This document shows, piece by piece, positions 46,784-57,569 of a DNA stretch of 64,000 bases. Every line of letters begins with the position of its first letter. Position 1 is the first letter of the stretch. The position numbers and the translations under genes were made by a program. The notes beneath the pieces were generated by a model. It did no database searches. It saw nothing but the letters and a program-made list of their open reading frames with translations, and was not told where the DNA came from. Origin of the DNA: Burkholderiaceae bacterium (GTDB lineage Bacteria; Pseudomonadota; Gammaproteobacteria; Burkholderiales; Burkholderiaceae); NCBI GenBank assembly GCA_947472645.1, contig CANJBQ010000008.1, positions 1 to 64,000 on the forward strand, in the 5' to 3' direction.

Positions 46784-49426
46784 ATGAAAGTTAATGAAAT
46801 CCGACAAAGTTTCCTCGATTTTTTTGCCTCTAAAGGCCATCAAATTGTTAGTTCTAGCCCCGTAGTACCTGGGGATGACCCCACACTTCTTTTTACAAAT
46901 GCTGGCATGAACCAGTTTAAAGATGTCTTTTTAGGCTTTGATAAAAGAGCTTACACAAGAGCGACCACTGCCCAGAAGTGTATTCGCGCTGGTGGTAAGC
47001 ACAACGACTTAGATAATGTCGGCTATACGGCAAGGCACCATACCTTCTTTGAAATGTTAGGAAATTTTTCTTTTGGGGATTACTTTAAAGAAGATGCCAT
47101 TCACTATGCGTGGGAGTTGCTGACTGAGGTATTCCAACTACCGAAAGAAAAATTATTAGTCACGGTCTATGCCGAAGACGATGAGGCTTATGATATTTGG
47201 ACGAAAAAACTGGGGATTCCCCCCGAAAGAGTGATTCGCATTGGTGACAACAAGGGTTCTCGATATGCCTCTGATAATTTTTGGATGATGGGCGATACAG
47301 GCCCCTGCGGGCCTTGTACGGAAATTTTCTATGATCATGGCGCAGACATACCGGGAGGCCCGCCCGGCAGCCCTGAAGAAGACGGCGATCGTTTTATTGA
47401 GATCTGGAATAACGTTTTCATGGAATTTAATCGTGATGAACATGGCGTCATGCACCCCTTGCCAAAGAAAAGTGTTGATACAGGGATGGGTCTTGAAAGA
47501 ATTTCTGCGGTTTTACAACACGTCCACTCAAATTATGGGATCGATTTATTTGTTCATTTAATTGATGCGGCAAAAGCTTCTGTTGAAGCCTCGGGGGGAG
47601 TTGATGTAGATCTTCAAAGTCCTTCACTTAAAGTCATTGCAGACCACATAAGGGCATGTAGCTTTACCGTTGCTGATGGAGTGATTCCAGGAAATGCTGG
47701 AAGGGGCTACGTTTTAAGACGAATTACGCGTCGCGCGATTCGTCATGGCTATAAGTTAGGGGCAAGAACTCCATTCTTTTATCGATTGGTAGATGCTTTA
47801 GTCAAAGAAATGGGGCAAGCCTATCCGGACTTAGCGAACCAGCAAGTAAAAATTACAGAAGTCATTAAGCAGGAGGAAGAGCGCTTTTTCCAAACGATCG
47901 CTAACGGAATGGAAATTTTGGAGCAGGCATTAGTAAAAGTTTCTATAGAATCACAGCATCCTGTTTTAGATGGCGGCATTGCTTTTAAATTGCATGACAC
48001 CTTTGGGTTCCCACTCGACCTCACTGCGGATGTTTGTCGTGAAAGAAACGTTCAAGTTGATAGTGCTGGATTTGAAGAAGCGATGGGTCAGCAGAGAACT
48101 CTTGCGCGCGCTGCGGGTAAATTCAAAATGACGCAGGGTTTAGAGTACTCAGGATCTCCAACAGCGTTTCGAGGTTATGAGCACTTGACCCTTGAAAAAA
48201 CCACGATTCAGGCGATATATTTAGATGGTTCTCTCGTGCCAGAAATTAAAAGCGGGGATGATGCCATCATTGTCCTTGATCAAACACCTTTTTACGCCGA
48301 GTCCGGTGGCCAGATTGGTGATGTTGGAGAGCTCAGAAATCCAATAGCGCTTTTCCAGGTGGAAGATACCATCAAGATTCAAGCAGATGTTTTTGGCCAT
48401 CATGGAACTTTATTGGAAGGGTCTCTTAAGTTAGGGGATGTGTTGCATCCTCTAGTGAATGAAGCCAACCGAAAGGCAATTACAAGAAACCATAGTGCAA
48501 CACATCTAATGCATAAAGCTTTGCGTGAGGTTTTAGGAGCTCACGTACAACAAAAAGGATCTTTAGTCGACGCTGACAAGACTAGGTTTGACTTTGTTCA
48601 TATGAATCCGGTGAGTCGTGAAGAAATCGAAAAAATCGAACACTTGGTTAATACAGAAATCTTAAGTAATAGTTCGACATCCGCCAAAACGATGAGTATC
48701 GATGATGCTCAAAAAACTGGTGCAATGATGTTATTTGGTGAAAAGTATGGAGAAGTCGTTAGAGTTTTAGAGATTGGGTCTTCAAAAGAGTTATGTGGTG
48801 GCACGCATATTCACCGTACTGGTGATATTGGTTTGTTTAAGATTATTTCCGAGAGTGGTGTAGCTGCGGGCATTCGTCGTATAGAAGCAATTACTGGCGA
48901 GAACGCCGTGACTAAGGTGCAAAAAATGGATGAACAAATTCATCAATTAGCCGCCACATTAAAAGCACATCCAGATGAGTTAAAGCAACGATTAGTCCAA
49001 CTACAAGATCAGATTAAGATTTTAGAAAAAGATTTAGAGCGTACCAAATCAAAAATGGCGGCAAGCCAAGGTGAGGATCTTTTATCACAAGTAGTCATTG
49101 TGAATGGTTGTAATACCTTAGTAGCTTTACTGGAGTCTGTTGATGTCAAGGCACTACGTGAAACTTTAGATCAAATTAAAAATAAGCTTAAATCTGGCGT
49201 GATTGTTTTAGCTACCATACAAGATGGTAAGGTGCAGATTATTGCTGGGGTAACAGTGGATTTACTGAATAAAGTAAAGGCTGGAGAGATTGTTAATTTT
49301 GTTGCACAACAAGTAGGCGGCAAGGGTGGCGGCAAACCGGATATGGCAATGGCAGGAGGAACGAATCCCTCTGAATTACCAAAAGCCCTCGGCAGTTTAA
49401 CAACCTGGTTTAAGGAGCATTTATGA
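46784..49426 (+). CDS. alaS: Alanyl-tRNA synthetase
   Basis: Class II synthetase charging tRNA-Ala, with editing of misacylated Ser and Gly. The 880-aa protein starts '[19 protein letters not shown]'. It has the catalytic core ('[14 protein letters not shown]', '[17 protein letters not shown]') and the editing-domain zinc site HxxxH in 'NHSATHLMH' (~569) with CGGTH (~670). The C-Ala domain has '[15 protein letters not shown]' near the end. There is no clear ribosome site before ATG 46784. The stop overlaps tusA's start (ATGA). Confidence 0.98.
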   Translation: MKVNEIRQSFLDFFASKGHQIVSSSPVVPGDDPTLLFTNAGMNQFKDVFLGFDKRAYTRATTAQKCIRAGGKHNDLDNVGYTARHHTFFEMLGNFSFGDYFKEDAIHYAWELLTEVFQLPKEKLLVTVYAEDDEAYDIWTKKLGIPPERVIRIGDNKGSRYASDNFWMMGDTGPCGPCTEIFYDHGADIPGGPPGSPEEDGDRFIEIWNNVFMEFNRDEHGVMHPLPKKSVDTGMGLERISAVLQHVHSNYGIDLFVHLIDAAKASVEASGGVDVDLQSPSLKVIADHIRACSFTVADGVIPGNAGRGYVLRRITRRAIRHGYKLGARTPFFYRLVDALVKEMGQAYPDLANQQVKITEVIKQEEERFFQTIANGMEILEQALVKVSIESQHPVLDGGIAFKLHDTFGFPLDLTADVCRERNVQVDSAGFEEAMGQQRTLARAAGKFKMTQGLEYSGSPTAFRGYEHLTLEKTTIQAIYLDGSLVPEIKSGDDAIIVLDQTPFYAESGGQIGDVGELRNPIALFQVEDTIKIQADVFGHHGTLLEGSLKLGDVLHPLVNEANRKAITRNHSATHLMHKALREVLGAHVQQKGSLVDADKTRFDFVHMNPVSREEIEKIEHLVNTEILSNSSTSAKTMSIDDAQKTGAMMLFGEKYGEVVRVLEIGSSKELCGGTHIHRTGDIGLFKIISESGVAAGIRRIEAITGENAVTKVQKMDEQIHQLAATLKAHPDELKQRLVQLQDQIKILEKDLERTKSKMAASQGEDLLSQVVIVNGCNTLVALLESVDVKALRETLDQIKNKLKSGVIVLATIQDGKVQIIAGVTVDLLNKVKAGEIVNFVAQQVGGKGGGKPDMAMAGGTNPSELPKALGSLTTWFKEHL

Positions 49427-49659
49427 TACCTACACAAATTGATAAAGAGCTTGATTGCATAGGCATGATTTGCCCTTTACCTGTCCTTAGAACAAAGAAA
49501 GCTTTATCTGATATGCAGACAGGCCAAGTTCTTAAAATCAGGGCAACTGACCGTGGGGCTGAACATGATATTCCTATGTTTGCTAAGCAAACAGGGAATG
49601 AATTAATCAGCACTGAAGTGAGTGATGATATTTTTATTTTTTATCTCAAACGCCGTTAA
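49423..49659 (+). CDS. TusA/SirA family sulfurtransferase
   Basis: A 78-aa two-layer alpha/beta protein. The catalytic cysteine is C17 in the family CPxP motif ('[16 protein letters not shown]'), with another Cys at 12. The C-terminal half '[20 protein letters not shown]' and 'FYLKRR' match the family. E. coli TusA relays sulfur for tRNA 2-thiouridine and molybdenum cofactor, but family members have several roles, so I do not assign the symbol. It is translationally coupled to alaS by the ATGA overlap, which gives a tRNA-related context. Confidence 0.9.
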   Translation: MIPTQIDKELDCIGMICPLPVLRTKKALSDMQTGQVLKIRATDRGAEHDIPMFAKQTGNELISTEVSDDIFIFYLKRR

Positions 49660-49675
49660 TTGATTAACGGTTTTT
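49653..49675. terminator. Terminator between the TusA-family gene and galU
   Basis: CCGTTAA-TTGA-TTAACGG followed by TTTTT on plus. It contains the stop codon of the plus-strand gene in its left arm and the galU stop in its right arm, between convergent genes 4 bases apart. The T tract favours the plus direction. Confidence 0.78.
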
Positions 49676-50530
49676 CAGAAACGCAGCAAATTCTGCCCCA
49701 ACCTCAGGATGGTTAAGTGCAAATTCAACGGTCGCTTTTAAATACCCAAGTTTACTGCCACAATCATAACGAATTCCTTCGTATTCATAAGCAAGAACTT
49801 GTTCTTTTTGAATCAATGACTGGATCGCATCGGTAAGTTGATACTCACCACCAGCGCCAGGACTTAGTTGACGGATGTGATTAAAGATGTTGGCAGTTAA
49901 TACATATCGGCCAACCACACCCATGTTTGAGGGTGCATTTTCAGGCGCGGGTTTTTCAACAATATTAGCGAGCTTATAAATGTTGTCATCCCATTTTTTC
50001 CCATCAATCACACCATAGGAGCGACTTTGCTCTGGAACGATTTTTTCAACCCCAATGATAGAGCAACGGTAATGTTGAAAGAGCTTGACCATTTGATCGA
50101 GCACCGGTTGTTTGCCAGTTAAAAGGTCATCTGCAAGAATGATAGCAAAAGGGTCATCTCCAACCAATTTTTCTGCACAAAGAATCGCATGCCCTAATCC
50201 CAGCGCTTCTGCTTGACGAACATAAACGCAATCTACATGACTTGGTTTAATATTTTGAACAATTTCGAGAAGATCTTTTTTATTTTTTTGTTCTAGTTCA
50301 TTTTCTAGTTCATAGGCTTTATCAAAGTGATCTTCAATCGCTCTTTTTGATCGTCCCGTCACAAAAATGAGTTCAGTAATACCTGCTGCGATAGCTTCCT
50401 CGACGGCATACTGAATTAAGGGTTTATCAACCACGGTCAGCATTTCTTTTGGCATTGCTTTTGTAGCGGGTAAGAAGCGTGTACCGAGCCCGGCTACAGG
50501 AAACACTGCTTTAAAGACGTTTGTTTTCAT
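49664..50530 (-). CDS. galU: UTP-glucose-1-phosphate uridylyltransferase
   Basis: Makes UDP-glucose for polysaccharide, LPS and capsule synthesis. The 288-aa nucleotidyltransferase begins 'KAVFPVAGLGTRFLPATKAMPKE' in two parts (activation loop G-x-G-T-R and the K of the AMPKE motif). 'VDKPLIQYAVEEAIAAGI', 'LADDLLTG' and 'VEKPAPENAPSNMGVVGRY' follow. It is full length. It starts 9 bases after the valS stop on the same strand. Confidence 0.97.
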   Translation of the reverse strand: MKTNVFKAVFPVAGLGTRFLPATKAMPKEMLTVVDKPLIQYAVEEAIAAGITELIFVTGRSKRAIEDHFDKAYELENELEQKNKKDLLEIVQNIKPSHVDCVYVRQAEALGLGHAILCAEKLVGDDPFAIILADDLLTGKQPVLDQMVKLFQHYRCSIIGVEKIVPEQSRSYGVIDGKKWDDNIYKLANIVEKPAPENAPSNMGVVGRYVLTANIFNHIRQLSPGAGGEYQLTDAIQSLIQKEQVLAYEYEGIRYDCGSKLGYLKATVEFALNHPEVGAEFAAFLKNR

Positions 50531-50539
50531 AGTTGGATT

Positions 50540-53452
50540 TTAATTAGGTGATTGAAGACGTTCTTTTTGTAAGCGTAGTTTTTCTAGAAGAGTAGAAAAC
50601 TCATTTAAACGATTATTTTCTTGAGCAACTACCTCAGCCGGAGCTCTGTCGACAAAGCTTTTGTTATTCAATTTTGTATGCGCTTTCATTATTTCTGATT
50701 CTAATCGAGAAATTTCTTTATCAAGCCTTAGTTTTTCAGCCGTAATATCCACCTCAACCTCTAAGAGTAGCCTAAAGCTATTGACCATGACGACGGGCGC
50801 TTGGCTTGCCTTATGATCAATTTGCGAACCATTCTCATCGATGACTACCTTAGAAAGCTTAGCAAGACTCAATAGGTAAGGACTGTATTCCTCTAATGTA
50901 GAAGGGTTACCTTGAATAATAAGTGGCACTTTTGTTGCTGGCGAAATTTGCATTTCCCCTCGGAGGTTTCTGCAGGCATCAACAAGCGCTTTTAATTCAT
51001 GTACCCAATGCTCACTTTTTTCATCGAGTTTTTCCATTTGCGGTTTCGGATAAGTTTGCAAGGCAATGGTTTGTTTAGCGCATTTCGAAAGATCTTTACC
51101 CGCCTTCGGCGCGACTGTTTGCCAAAGTTCTTCAGTGATAAAAGGGATTAAAGGGTGAGCAAGCCGAAGAATCGTTTCTAATACCCTCAGTAGAGTTCGT
51201 CTGGTAGCGCACTGATTAGCCGCTGATCCAACCTGTAACTGGACTTTAGCCAGTTCAAGGTACCAGTCGCAGTACTCGTCCCAAACAAACTGATAGATTG
51301 AGTTTGCGATCATATCAAATCGATACTCTTTGAAACCCCTTTCAACATCTGCCTCCACACGTTGTAAAAGGGAAACGATCCACTGATCTGCTGCGGAAAA
51401 ATATAAATAGCCTTCAGGCCCACAATCAGCCGGGCAGGGTGCAAAACCATTTTCTTCATCACCGCCAGGACAATTCATCAGCACAAAGCGCGTAGCATTC
51501 CACAGTTTGTTGCAAAAATTACGATAGCCTTCACAGCGCTTTTGATCAAAATTAATATTTCTCCCAAGAGTTGCCATGGATGCAAAGGTAAAACGAAGTG
51601 CGTCTGTCCCAAAAGGGGGAATGCCTTGAGGAAATTCTTTTTTCGTCTTTTTAGTGATGGATTCTTCTTGCTTTGGATTCATTAAGCCTTGAGTTCTTTT
51701 GGCTAAAAGATCTTCAAGACTAATGCCATCAATGAGGTCTAGAGGGTCCAGGGTATTACCCTTGGACTTACTCATTTTTTGACCTTCAGAGTCTCTAACT
51801 AGGCCGTGAACATAGACTTTTTCAAAAGGCACTTTACCGGTAAAGTGGCAAGTCATCATAACCATCCTTGCGACCCAGAAAAAGATAATGTCGAATCCTG
51901 TAACGAGAACCGTTGACGGTAAAAAGTGGTCAAGGAGTTCAGATTTCTTTGGCCAACCTAATGAAGAGAAGGGCACCAGTGCCGAACTAAACCATGTATC
52001 TAAGACGTCAGGATCACGCTGGAGCGATCCTGTATAGCTTTGTGCTTTTGCTTGCACCTGCGCATCCTCTAAAGACCTAGCTACGATGAATGAGCCATCA
52101 TCTTTATACCAAGCTGGTATTTGATGACCCCACCAGAGTTGGCGGGAGATACACCAGTCTTGGATATTTTCTAACCAGCCTTTGTAAGTACTATTCCAGT
52201 TGTCTGGCACTAAGGTGATATCGCCTTTCGTGACAGCGGCTAAAGCTGCGCCAGCAATTGACTCACCTGGCATATATTGATTAGCACTGGTTGGTTTTGA
52301 CATCGCTACAAACCATTGATCGGTAAGCATGGGTTCAATAATCGTTTGGGTACGGTCGCCTCTAGGGACCATTAAAGTATGATTTACGACGGCATCTAAA
52401 AGTCCTGCCGTTTCTAAATCTTTAACAATTCGTTGACGCGCTTCAAAACGGTCAAGACCTTGATATGGTTTAGGTGCTTCTACGTTAATCTTGGCATCGA
52501 GAGTCAAAATATTGATCAGTGGTAACTGATGTCGTTGACCAACTGCATAGTCATTAAAGTCATGGGCTGGCGTTACTTTAACGACGCCAGTACCAAAATT
52601 CATGTCTACATAATCATCTGCAATGATGGGGATTTGGCGGTCACATAGTGGCAATAAAACGTGTTGACCGATGAGGTGGCGGTAACGTTCATCTTCAGGA
52701 TGAACCATGACGGCAACGTCTCCAAGCATGGTTTCTGGCCTAGTTGTTGCGACCGTCAAAAATCCTGATCCATCAACTAATGGATAACGGATCTTCCACA
52801 TAAACCCTTGTTCTTCGACACTTTCTACCTCAAGATCTGAAACAGCTGTTCCTAAAACAGGATCCCAGTTCACGAGTCTTTTACCACGGTAGATAAGACC
52901 TTGTTCATACAGAGAGACAAATACCTCAACAACAGATTCTGACATAGCTGGATTCATGGTGAAATACTCATGATTCCAGTCAATGGATGCGCCCATGCGT
53001 CGTATTTGATTCGTGATGGTTGAACCGGATTTTTCTTTCCACTCCCAAACCTTGTCTAAGAATTTATCACGACCTAAATCATGCCGAGATACTTTCTGTG
53101 CGTCTAACTGCCTTTCAACCACGATTTGAGTAGCGATACCTGCATGGTCAGTTCCAGGAACCCACAAGGTGTTTTTACCCTGCATCCGTGCATGCCGTGT
53201 CAAACCATCCATAATGGTTTGGTTAAAAGCGTGCCCCATATGCAAAGTCCCTGTAACATTAGGGGGTGGTAATTGAATACAAAAATTATCTCGACCGGCT
53301 TGTAAATCAACACCACTGATATTTTTTTCTGCCCAAGCTTGTAGCAAGGGTTTTTCTACCTTATTGGGCTCAAATGCTTTTGCTAATTCTGAGGAAGCAT
53401 TTCCCGATAATTCTTTGGCAGACTCTGGAGTAGGATTTTCATTTTTAGACAT
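50540..53452 (-). CDS. valS: Valyl-tRNA synthetase
   Basis: Class I synthetase for tRNA-Val, with an editing domain. From ATG 53452 it is 970 aa. HMGH is at 71-74 in '[12 protein letters not shown]', the CP1 editing domain follows, '[14 protein letters not shown]' precedes KMSKS in '[10 protein letters not shown]', and a C-terminal coiled coil ends the protein ('[13 protein letters not shown]'). The N-terminus has a ~35-aa variable extension. A three-codon upstream TTG extension is unlikely. Divergent from uvrD with 38 bases between starts. Confidence 0.98.
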   Translation of the reverse strand: MSKNENPTPESAKELSGNASSELAKAFEPNKVEKPLLQAWAEKNISGVDLQAGRDNFCIQLPPPNVTGTLHMGHAFNQTIMDGLTRHARMQGKNTLWVPGTDHAGIATQIVVERQLDAQKVSRHDLGRDKFLDKVWEWKEKSGSTITNQIRRMGASIDWNHEYFTMNPAMSESVVEVFVSLYEQGLIYRGKRLVNWDPVLGTAVSDLEVESVEEQGFMWKIRYPLVDGSGFLTVATTRPETMLGDVAVMVHPEDERYRHLIGQHVLLPLCDRQIPIIADDYVDMNFGTGVVKVTPAHDFNDYAVGQRHQLPLINILTLDAKINVEAPKPYQGLDRFEARQRIVKDLETAGLLDAVVNHTLMVPRGDRTQTIIEPMLTDQWFVAMSKPTSANQYMPGESIAGAALAAVTKGDITLVPDNWNSTYKGWLENIQDWCISRQLWWGHQIPAWYKDDGSFIVARSLEDAQVQAKAQSYTGSLQRDPDVLDTWFSSALVPFSSLGWPKKSELLDHFLPSTVLVTGFDIIFFWVARMVMMTCHFTGKVPFEKVYVHGLVRDSEGQKMSKSKGNTLDPLDLIDGISLEDLLAKRTQGLMNPKQEESITKKTKKEFPQGIPPFGTDALRFTFASMATLGRNINFDQKRCEGYRNFCNKLWNATRFVLMNCPGGDEENGFAPCPADCGPEGYLYFSAADQWIVSLLQRVEADVERGFKEYRFDMIANSIYQFVWDEYCDWYLELAKVQLQVGSAANQCATRRTLLRVLETILRLAHPLIPFITEELWQTVAPKAGKDLSKCAKQTIALQTYPKPQMEKLDEKSEHWVHELKALVDACRNLRGEMQISPATKVPLIIQGNPSTLEEYSPYLLSLAKLSKVVIDENGSQIDHKASQAPVVMVNSFRLLLEVEVDITAEKLRLDKEISRLESEIMKAHTKLNNKSFVDRAPAEVVAQENNRLNEFSTLLEKLRLQKERLQSPN

Positions 53453-53463
53453 ATGACTCAAAT

Positions 53464-53469
53464 TATAAT
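53464..53469 (+). promoter_or_regulatory. Candidate -10 element for uvrD
   Basis: A perfect TATAAT directly precedes the TTG at 53470. Transcription from it would begin near 53476, downstream of that TTG, so it argues for the GTG at 53491 as the uvrD start. No clear -35 was found. Confidence 0.4.
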
Positions 53470-53490
53470 TTGGTATTTAGACAAACTTCT

Positions 53491-55827
53491 GTGAACGACA
53501 TTCTTAACAACTTAAATCCTGAGCAGTTAGAGGCAGTAACCCTCAGCGCAACGCCTTCTAAAGGGCATTTACCCTCTGCTTTAATTTTGGCAGGTGCGGG
53601 TAGCGGGAAGACAAAGGTATTAACCACAAGGATTGCCTGGTTAGTCCAAACTGGTCAAGTTTCGCCTGTCGGCGTATTAGCCGTCACTTTTACCAATAAA
53701 GCTGCTAAAGAGATGTTAACTCGATTATCCGCGATGTTACCCATCAATACTCGCGGTATGTGGGTAGGGACTTTCCATGGTCTTTGTAATCGACTATTAC
53801 GGGCACATTTTCAAGATGCGGGCTTACCATCCACCTTTCAAATTTTAGATACGCAAGACCAACTTTCTGCCATTAAGCGCCTATTAAAAGTATTAAAAGT
53901 GGATGATGAAAAATATCCTCCAAAGCCGCTACAGTATTTTATTGCCCACGCTAAAGAAAAGGGTCAACGCCCTAAAGATCTTTCTGCATCTGATGAGTTT
54001 CAAGGGATGTTAATCAAGCTTTATTCTGCTTATGAGGAGCAATGTCAACGTGAGGGAGTTGTTGATTTTTCAGAGTTATTGCTTCGTTCATACGAATTAT
54101 TGAAACATCACGAGCCTATTAGGCGGCATTATCAACAGCGCTTTCGTCATATCTTAGTCGACGAGTTTCAGGATACGAATGCTTTGCAATATGCTTGGTT
54201 GAAGCTTTTATCAAATCAAGGTGGAGATAATCCATCAGCAGTATTTGCCGTTGGTGATGACGATCAGAGTATTTATGCATTTAGGGGTGCTGATGTTGCT
54301 AATATGCGGCTTTTTGAAAAGCAATATAAACCGATGATGGTGAAGTTAGAGCAGAACTATCGATCTCACGGACACATTCTTGATACAGCCAATCATTTGA
54401 TTGCCAACAATACCGAGCGTTTAGGCAAAAATCTTCGCACCGATGCTGGTCATGGCGAGTTAGTGCGACTATTTGAGGCCGCAAGTGATGGCGTTGAAGC
54501 AGGTTGGTTAGTAGAGGAAATTAGAGGCTTAATCAATGAAGGATATGCACGTAGTGAGATAGCTATCTTGTATCGTAGTAATGCTCAGTCTCGCATCATT
54601 GAACATGGATTATTTTCAGCGGCGATTCCTTACCGTGTTTATGGGGGCTTACGCTTCTTTGAACGTGCTGAAATTAAGCATGCTTTGGCCTATTTGCGCT
54701 TACTTGAGAACCCTAATGACGACACATCCTTTTCAAGGGTGGTTAATTTCCCGACCAGAGGGATTGGTGCTAGATCCATTGAAGCATTACAAGATATTGC
54801 AAAAACACAGCAGAGCTCTCTGTATGCTGCGGCTAGTTTTTTAGAGGGTAAAGCAGGAACTTCGCTGAACGGATTTATTCGACTCATTGACCACTTGAGA
54901 GATGCTACAAGGAATAATACCCTCCCAGAATTGATCGATTATGTGATTCAAAATAGTGGATTAATTCAACATTATTTAGCAGAAAAAGAAGGCCAAGATC
55001 GGATTGAAAACTTACAAGAGTTGATTAATGCTGCCACTGCATTTATTGCAGAAGAGGGTATTAGCCAAGACACGAAGGCTCTCACTCCGATTGAGTTCAA
55101 TACGAGCATACCTGGTGAGCCACTATTCGAAGGGCAACCAGCTAATCAAGGACCCATTGAGATGTCTCCTTTGGCGGGGTTCTTGTCGCATGCTTCCCTG
55201 GAGGCTGGAGATAATCAAGCTCAAGCTGGACAAGATGCTGTGCAGCTGATGACAGTCCATTCCTCCAAAGGTCTCGAATTCAAAGCTGTCTTCATCACTG
55301 GTCTTGAAGAAGGCTTATTTCCTCATGAGAATAGTCTTAATGAAGATAAGGGTTTAGAAGAAGAGCGTCGCTTGATGTATGTGGCGATAACCAGGGCAAG
55401 AGATCGTCTTTATATATCGCATACCCAGTCTAGGATGTTGCACGGTCAAGTTAGATATAACTTACCTTCGCGCTTTTTAGAGGAGTTGCCGAAAGAAAGT
55501 TTAAAAGCATTAGTGCCAAAGCAAAAGGATTCTTTATGGTCTAGCCATTCTCGTCAAGTCAACCCTAGTTGGGGCAATGGCAGCTTAAGTGAAGACCGAT
55601 TGCCATCGTATTCCACCAAATCAACATCCTCCATTCTTGTTACGAGTAAAAAATCCTCAGATGAACATGGATTTCATATTGGCCAACAAGTGTTTCATAG
55701 TAAGTTTGGTGAGGGGCGCATTATTAGCTTTGAGGGAAGTGGCGCTGACGCTAAAGCACAAGTGAATTTTTCCCGTCATGGACCTAAATGGTTGGCACTC
55801 AGCATTGCTAAGTTAACCGCTATTTAA
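53491..55827 (+). CDS. uvrD: UvrD/Rep/PcrA family DNA helicase
   Basis: Superfamily 1A 3'-5' helicase used in nucleotide excision and mismatch repair, working with MutL. The ~778-aa protein opens 'MNDILNNLNPEQLEAV'. It has Walker A 'AGAGSGKTKVLT', 'TFTNKAAKEM' (Ia), 'LVDEFQDTNALQ' (II), 'GDDDQSIYAFRGAD' (III), 'LEQNYRS' (IV) and 'TVHSSKGLEFKAVF' (V). The C-terminal 'FHIGQQVFHSKFGEGRII' is the typical UvrD/PcrA tail. The start is GTG 53491 or TTG 53470; the first fits the family N-terminus and promoter position. The 3' end overlaps a convergent gene by 4 bases. Confidence 0.94.
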   Translation: MNDILNNLNPEQLEAVTLSATPSKGHLPSALILAGAGSGKTKVLTTRIAWLVQTGQVSPVGVLAVTFTNKAAKEMLTRLSAMLPINTRGMWVGTFHGLCNRLLRAHFQDAGLPSTFQILDTQDQLSAIKRLLKVLKVDDEKYPPKPLQYFIAHAKEKGQRPKDLSASDEFQGMLIKLYSAYEEQCQREGVVDFSELLLRSYELLKHHEPIRRHYQQRFRHILVDEFQDTNALQYAWLKLLSNQGGDNPSAVFAVGDDDQSIYAFRGADVANMRLFEKQYKPMMVKLEQNYRSHGHILDTANHLIANNTERLGKNLRTDAGHGELVRLFEAASDGVEAGWLVEEIRGLINEGYARSEIAILYRSNAQSRIIEHGLFSAAIPYRVYGGLRFFERAEIKHALAYLRLLENPNDDTSFSRVVNFPTRGIGARSIEALQDIAKTQQSSLYAAASFLEGKAGTSLNGFIRLIDHLRDATRNNTLPELIDYVIQNSGLIQHYLAEKEGQDRIENLQELINAATAFIAEEGISQDTKALTPIEFNTSIPGEPLFEGQPANQGPIEMSPLAGFLSHASLEAGDNQAQAGQDAVQLMTVHSSKGLEFKAVFITGLEEGLFPHENSLNEDKGLEEERRLMYVAITRARDRLYISHTQSRMLHGQVRYNLPSRFLEELPKESLKALVPKQKDSLWSSHSRQVNPSWGNGSLSEDRLPSYSTKSTSSILVTSKKSSDEHGFHIGQQVFHSKFGEGRIISFEGSGADAKAQVNFSRHGPKWLALSIAKLTAI

Positions 55828-56612
55828 TCGACCATTGGCAGTATAGCGGAGGGGTCTGTAAAGCAGCCCTTCCAAGTCGCAAAAAATGTGCAATATAAAA
55901 CCGTTACCGCAGCCATACTAAATGGAGTTATCACATAAGAGGCGTATTGCCCAATGCCAAAGGCATCAAACAGAGCCCCAAAAAATAGTGGTATTGCCAC
56001 AAGCACGATAGCCCAAGTTATAAAGTAAATAAAAAAAGCGCCCTTGTTGAGCCAAAATGCCATCCAACTGCCGAATAATGCCTTTGCAACTGTTGAATCT
56101 TTCCATGCGATGAGTTGCGGTGAGAACCACATGAGGATTGCAACCGGAAAATATAGAATCGCTGCAACAAGCATTGCCGTATACATTTCTGTCACCATTT
56201 CTGGACCAGATATTTTCCCTTCAGTAATCAGAGGTAGTACTTTCTCGACATCAACAAATTGAGAGGCAATGATACTAAGCAAAACAATCATTGAGGTATA
56301 AATTGATCCCAGTTGAATAAGGCGGGTTCGAATCACAGAAGGATAATCTCGAAAAGGTGATAAGTAAATCGTTGGCCGAACAATTTCTCTGCGAATCACT
56401 TTTTGGCAGCCGGTAAGAAACCCAACTGAAAAGATGGGGCTTAAGACTAAAACAATCATCAAACCTAAAATTGGAATAAACATGGAGAGTTGAACAATGA
56501 ATATATATAAAAAGACGAGCATTAAAAAAGTAAATGGGCTTTGTTTAAAAAGCCAGATACCTTGGCGAATCCAGGTATAACCAGTCATGGGAGAAACACG
56601 ATTAATTTGCAT
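55824..56612 (-). CDS. BPSS1780-type membrane protein
   Basis: A 262-aa polytopic membrane protein with about six hydrophobic segments ('SPFTFLMLVFLYIFIVQL', 'FIPILGLMIVLVLSPIFSVGF' and others). The N-terminal 'RVSPMTGYTWIRQGIWLFKQ' and the 'FWLNKGAFFIYFITW' segment match a family of uncharacterised betaproteobacterial membrane proteins named after Burkholderia pseudomallei BPSS1780. No catalytic motif is visible. It overlaps the thrB stop by 11 bases and is convergent with uvrD by 4 bases. Function unknown. Confidence 0.78.
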   Translation of the reverse strand: MQINRVSPMTGYTWIRQGIWLFKQSPFTFLMLVFLYIFIVQLSMFIPILGLMIVLVLSPIFSVGFLTGCQKVIRREIVRPTIYLSPFRDYPSVIRTRLIQLGSIYTSMIVLLSIIASQFVDVEKVLPLITEGKISGPEMVTEMYTAMLVAAILYFPVAILMWFSPQLIAWKDSTVAKALFGSWMAFWLNKGAFFIYFITWAIVLVAIPLFFGALFDAFGIGQYASYVITPFSMAAVTVLYCTFFATWKGCFTDPSAILPMVD

Positions 56613-57564
56613 GTTGAATTCTTAGTTGGAGTATTTTTTCGAAATGAGATGGGTCATGTGGAGTTAGTAATTGGGCATTTCTTGGGATATAAAAGTCCCA
56701 TAAACGAGAGATCCAAAAACGTAGCGCTGCAGCGCGTAGCATCTTAGGCCAAGCTATTGTTTCAGAAGTGGTGAATGGCCGAATCTCTTGATAGGCATCA
56801 AGAAAAGCGTCTAATCGAGCCGGATCAAAGGCCCCAGTTTGAAGCTCGATACACCAATCATTGACAGTTACAGCAACATCAAATAACCACTTATCAGTTC
56901 CAGCAAAATAAAAATCAAAAAATCCACTTAACTCGTCATTATCTTTAAACAGAACATTGTCTCTAAATAAGTCGCAATGGCATGCGCCAAAAGGTAATTC
57001 AGAGTAATTTGGGCTATTGAAGAATTGGGTTTGGAAATCAATTTCAGCAGTAAGTAATGTTTTTTTTGCATCATCAAGAAAAGGAATAATTTCTCTAACT
57101 ACCGACTTCCACCATGGCAAACTTCTGAGATTCTCTTGATGTGCCGAATAGTTTTTTCCGACTAAATGCATACTAGCTAACATTCTGGCCACTTTTGCAC
57201 AATGATCTAAGTTTGGTGAGAGGCGCGGAGAGCCTTCGAGTTTACTCACGATGGCGGCAGGTTTGTTTTTTATAGTATCTAGTATTTGATGCTGACGATT
57301 TAGGAACGGAGTTGGAACCTTAATATGATGATTTGACAAAAACAACATCAAGTTTAAATAGTAGGGTAATTGATCGAATTGAAGTCGCTCAAAAATAGTA
57401 AGCACATATTCTGTAATAAACCCTTTATTGTTAGCATCAATAAAAAAATTAGTATTTTCTATCCCGTCGCTAATGCCTTTAAAGGCATGCATTTCCCCTA
57501 AGTCAAATGAAGTAGTAAACCAGTCATTTGCTTCTTCAAGAGTCAATGAAGTGTAAACAGCCAT
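56602..57564 (-). CDS. thrB: Homoserine kinase (ThrB, choline-kinase fold)
   Basis: Phosphorylates L-homoserine in threonine synthesis. The 320-aa protein belongs to the aminoglycoside phosphotransferase-like ThrB type found in many beta- and gammaproteobacteria, unrelated to the GHMP-kinase ThrB of E. coli. It opens 'MAVYTSLTLEEANDWF', then 'GISDGIENTNFFI'. It has the catalytic 'GACHCDLFRDNVLF' (HxDxxxxN, ~196-205) and the metal-binding 'GFFDFYFAG'. Between polA and a membrane-protein gene, it matches the betaproteobacterial thrB-polA neighbourhood. Confidence 0.93.
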   Translation of the reverse strand: MAVYTSLTLEEANDWFTTSFDLGEMHAFKGISDGIENTNFFIDANNKGFITEYVLTIFERLQFDQLPYYLNLMLFLSNHHIKVPTPFLNRQHQILDTIKNKPAAIVSKLEGSPRLSPNLDHCAKVARMLASMHLVGKNYSAHQENLRSLPWWKSVVREIIPFLDDAKKTLLTAEIDFQTQFFNSPNYSELPFGACHCDLFRDNVLFKDNDELSGFFDFYFAGTDKWLFDVAVTVNDWCIELQTGAFDPARLDAFLDAYQEIRPFTTSETIAWPKMLRAAALRFWISRLWDFYIPRNAQLLTPHDPSHFEKILQLRIQHAN

Positions 57565-57569
57565 AAACT

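Noticed and set aside
53470-53490. UvrD start at TTG 53470
   Set aside because: A perfect TATAAT ends directly before it, so a transcript from that promoter would not contain it. GTG 53491 fits the usual UvrD N-terminus.
56320-56340. GGTTCGAATC-like string resembling a tRNA T-arm
   Set aside because: It falls inside the BPSS1780-type membrane protein gene in frame, and no acceptor, D or anticodon stems can be formed around it.
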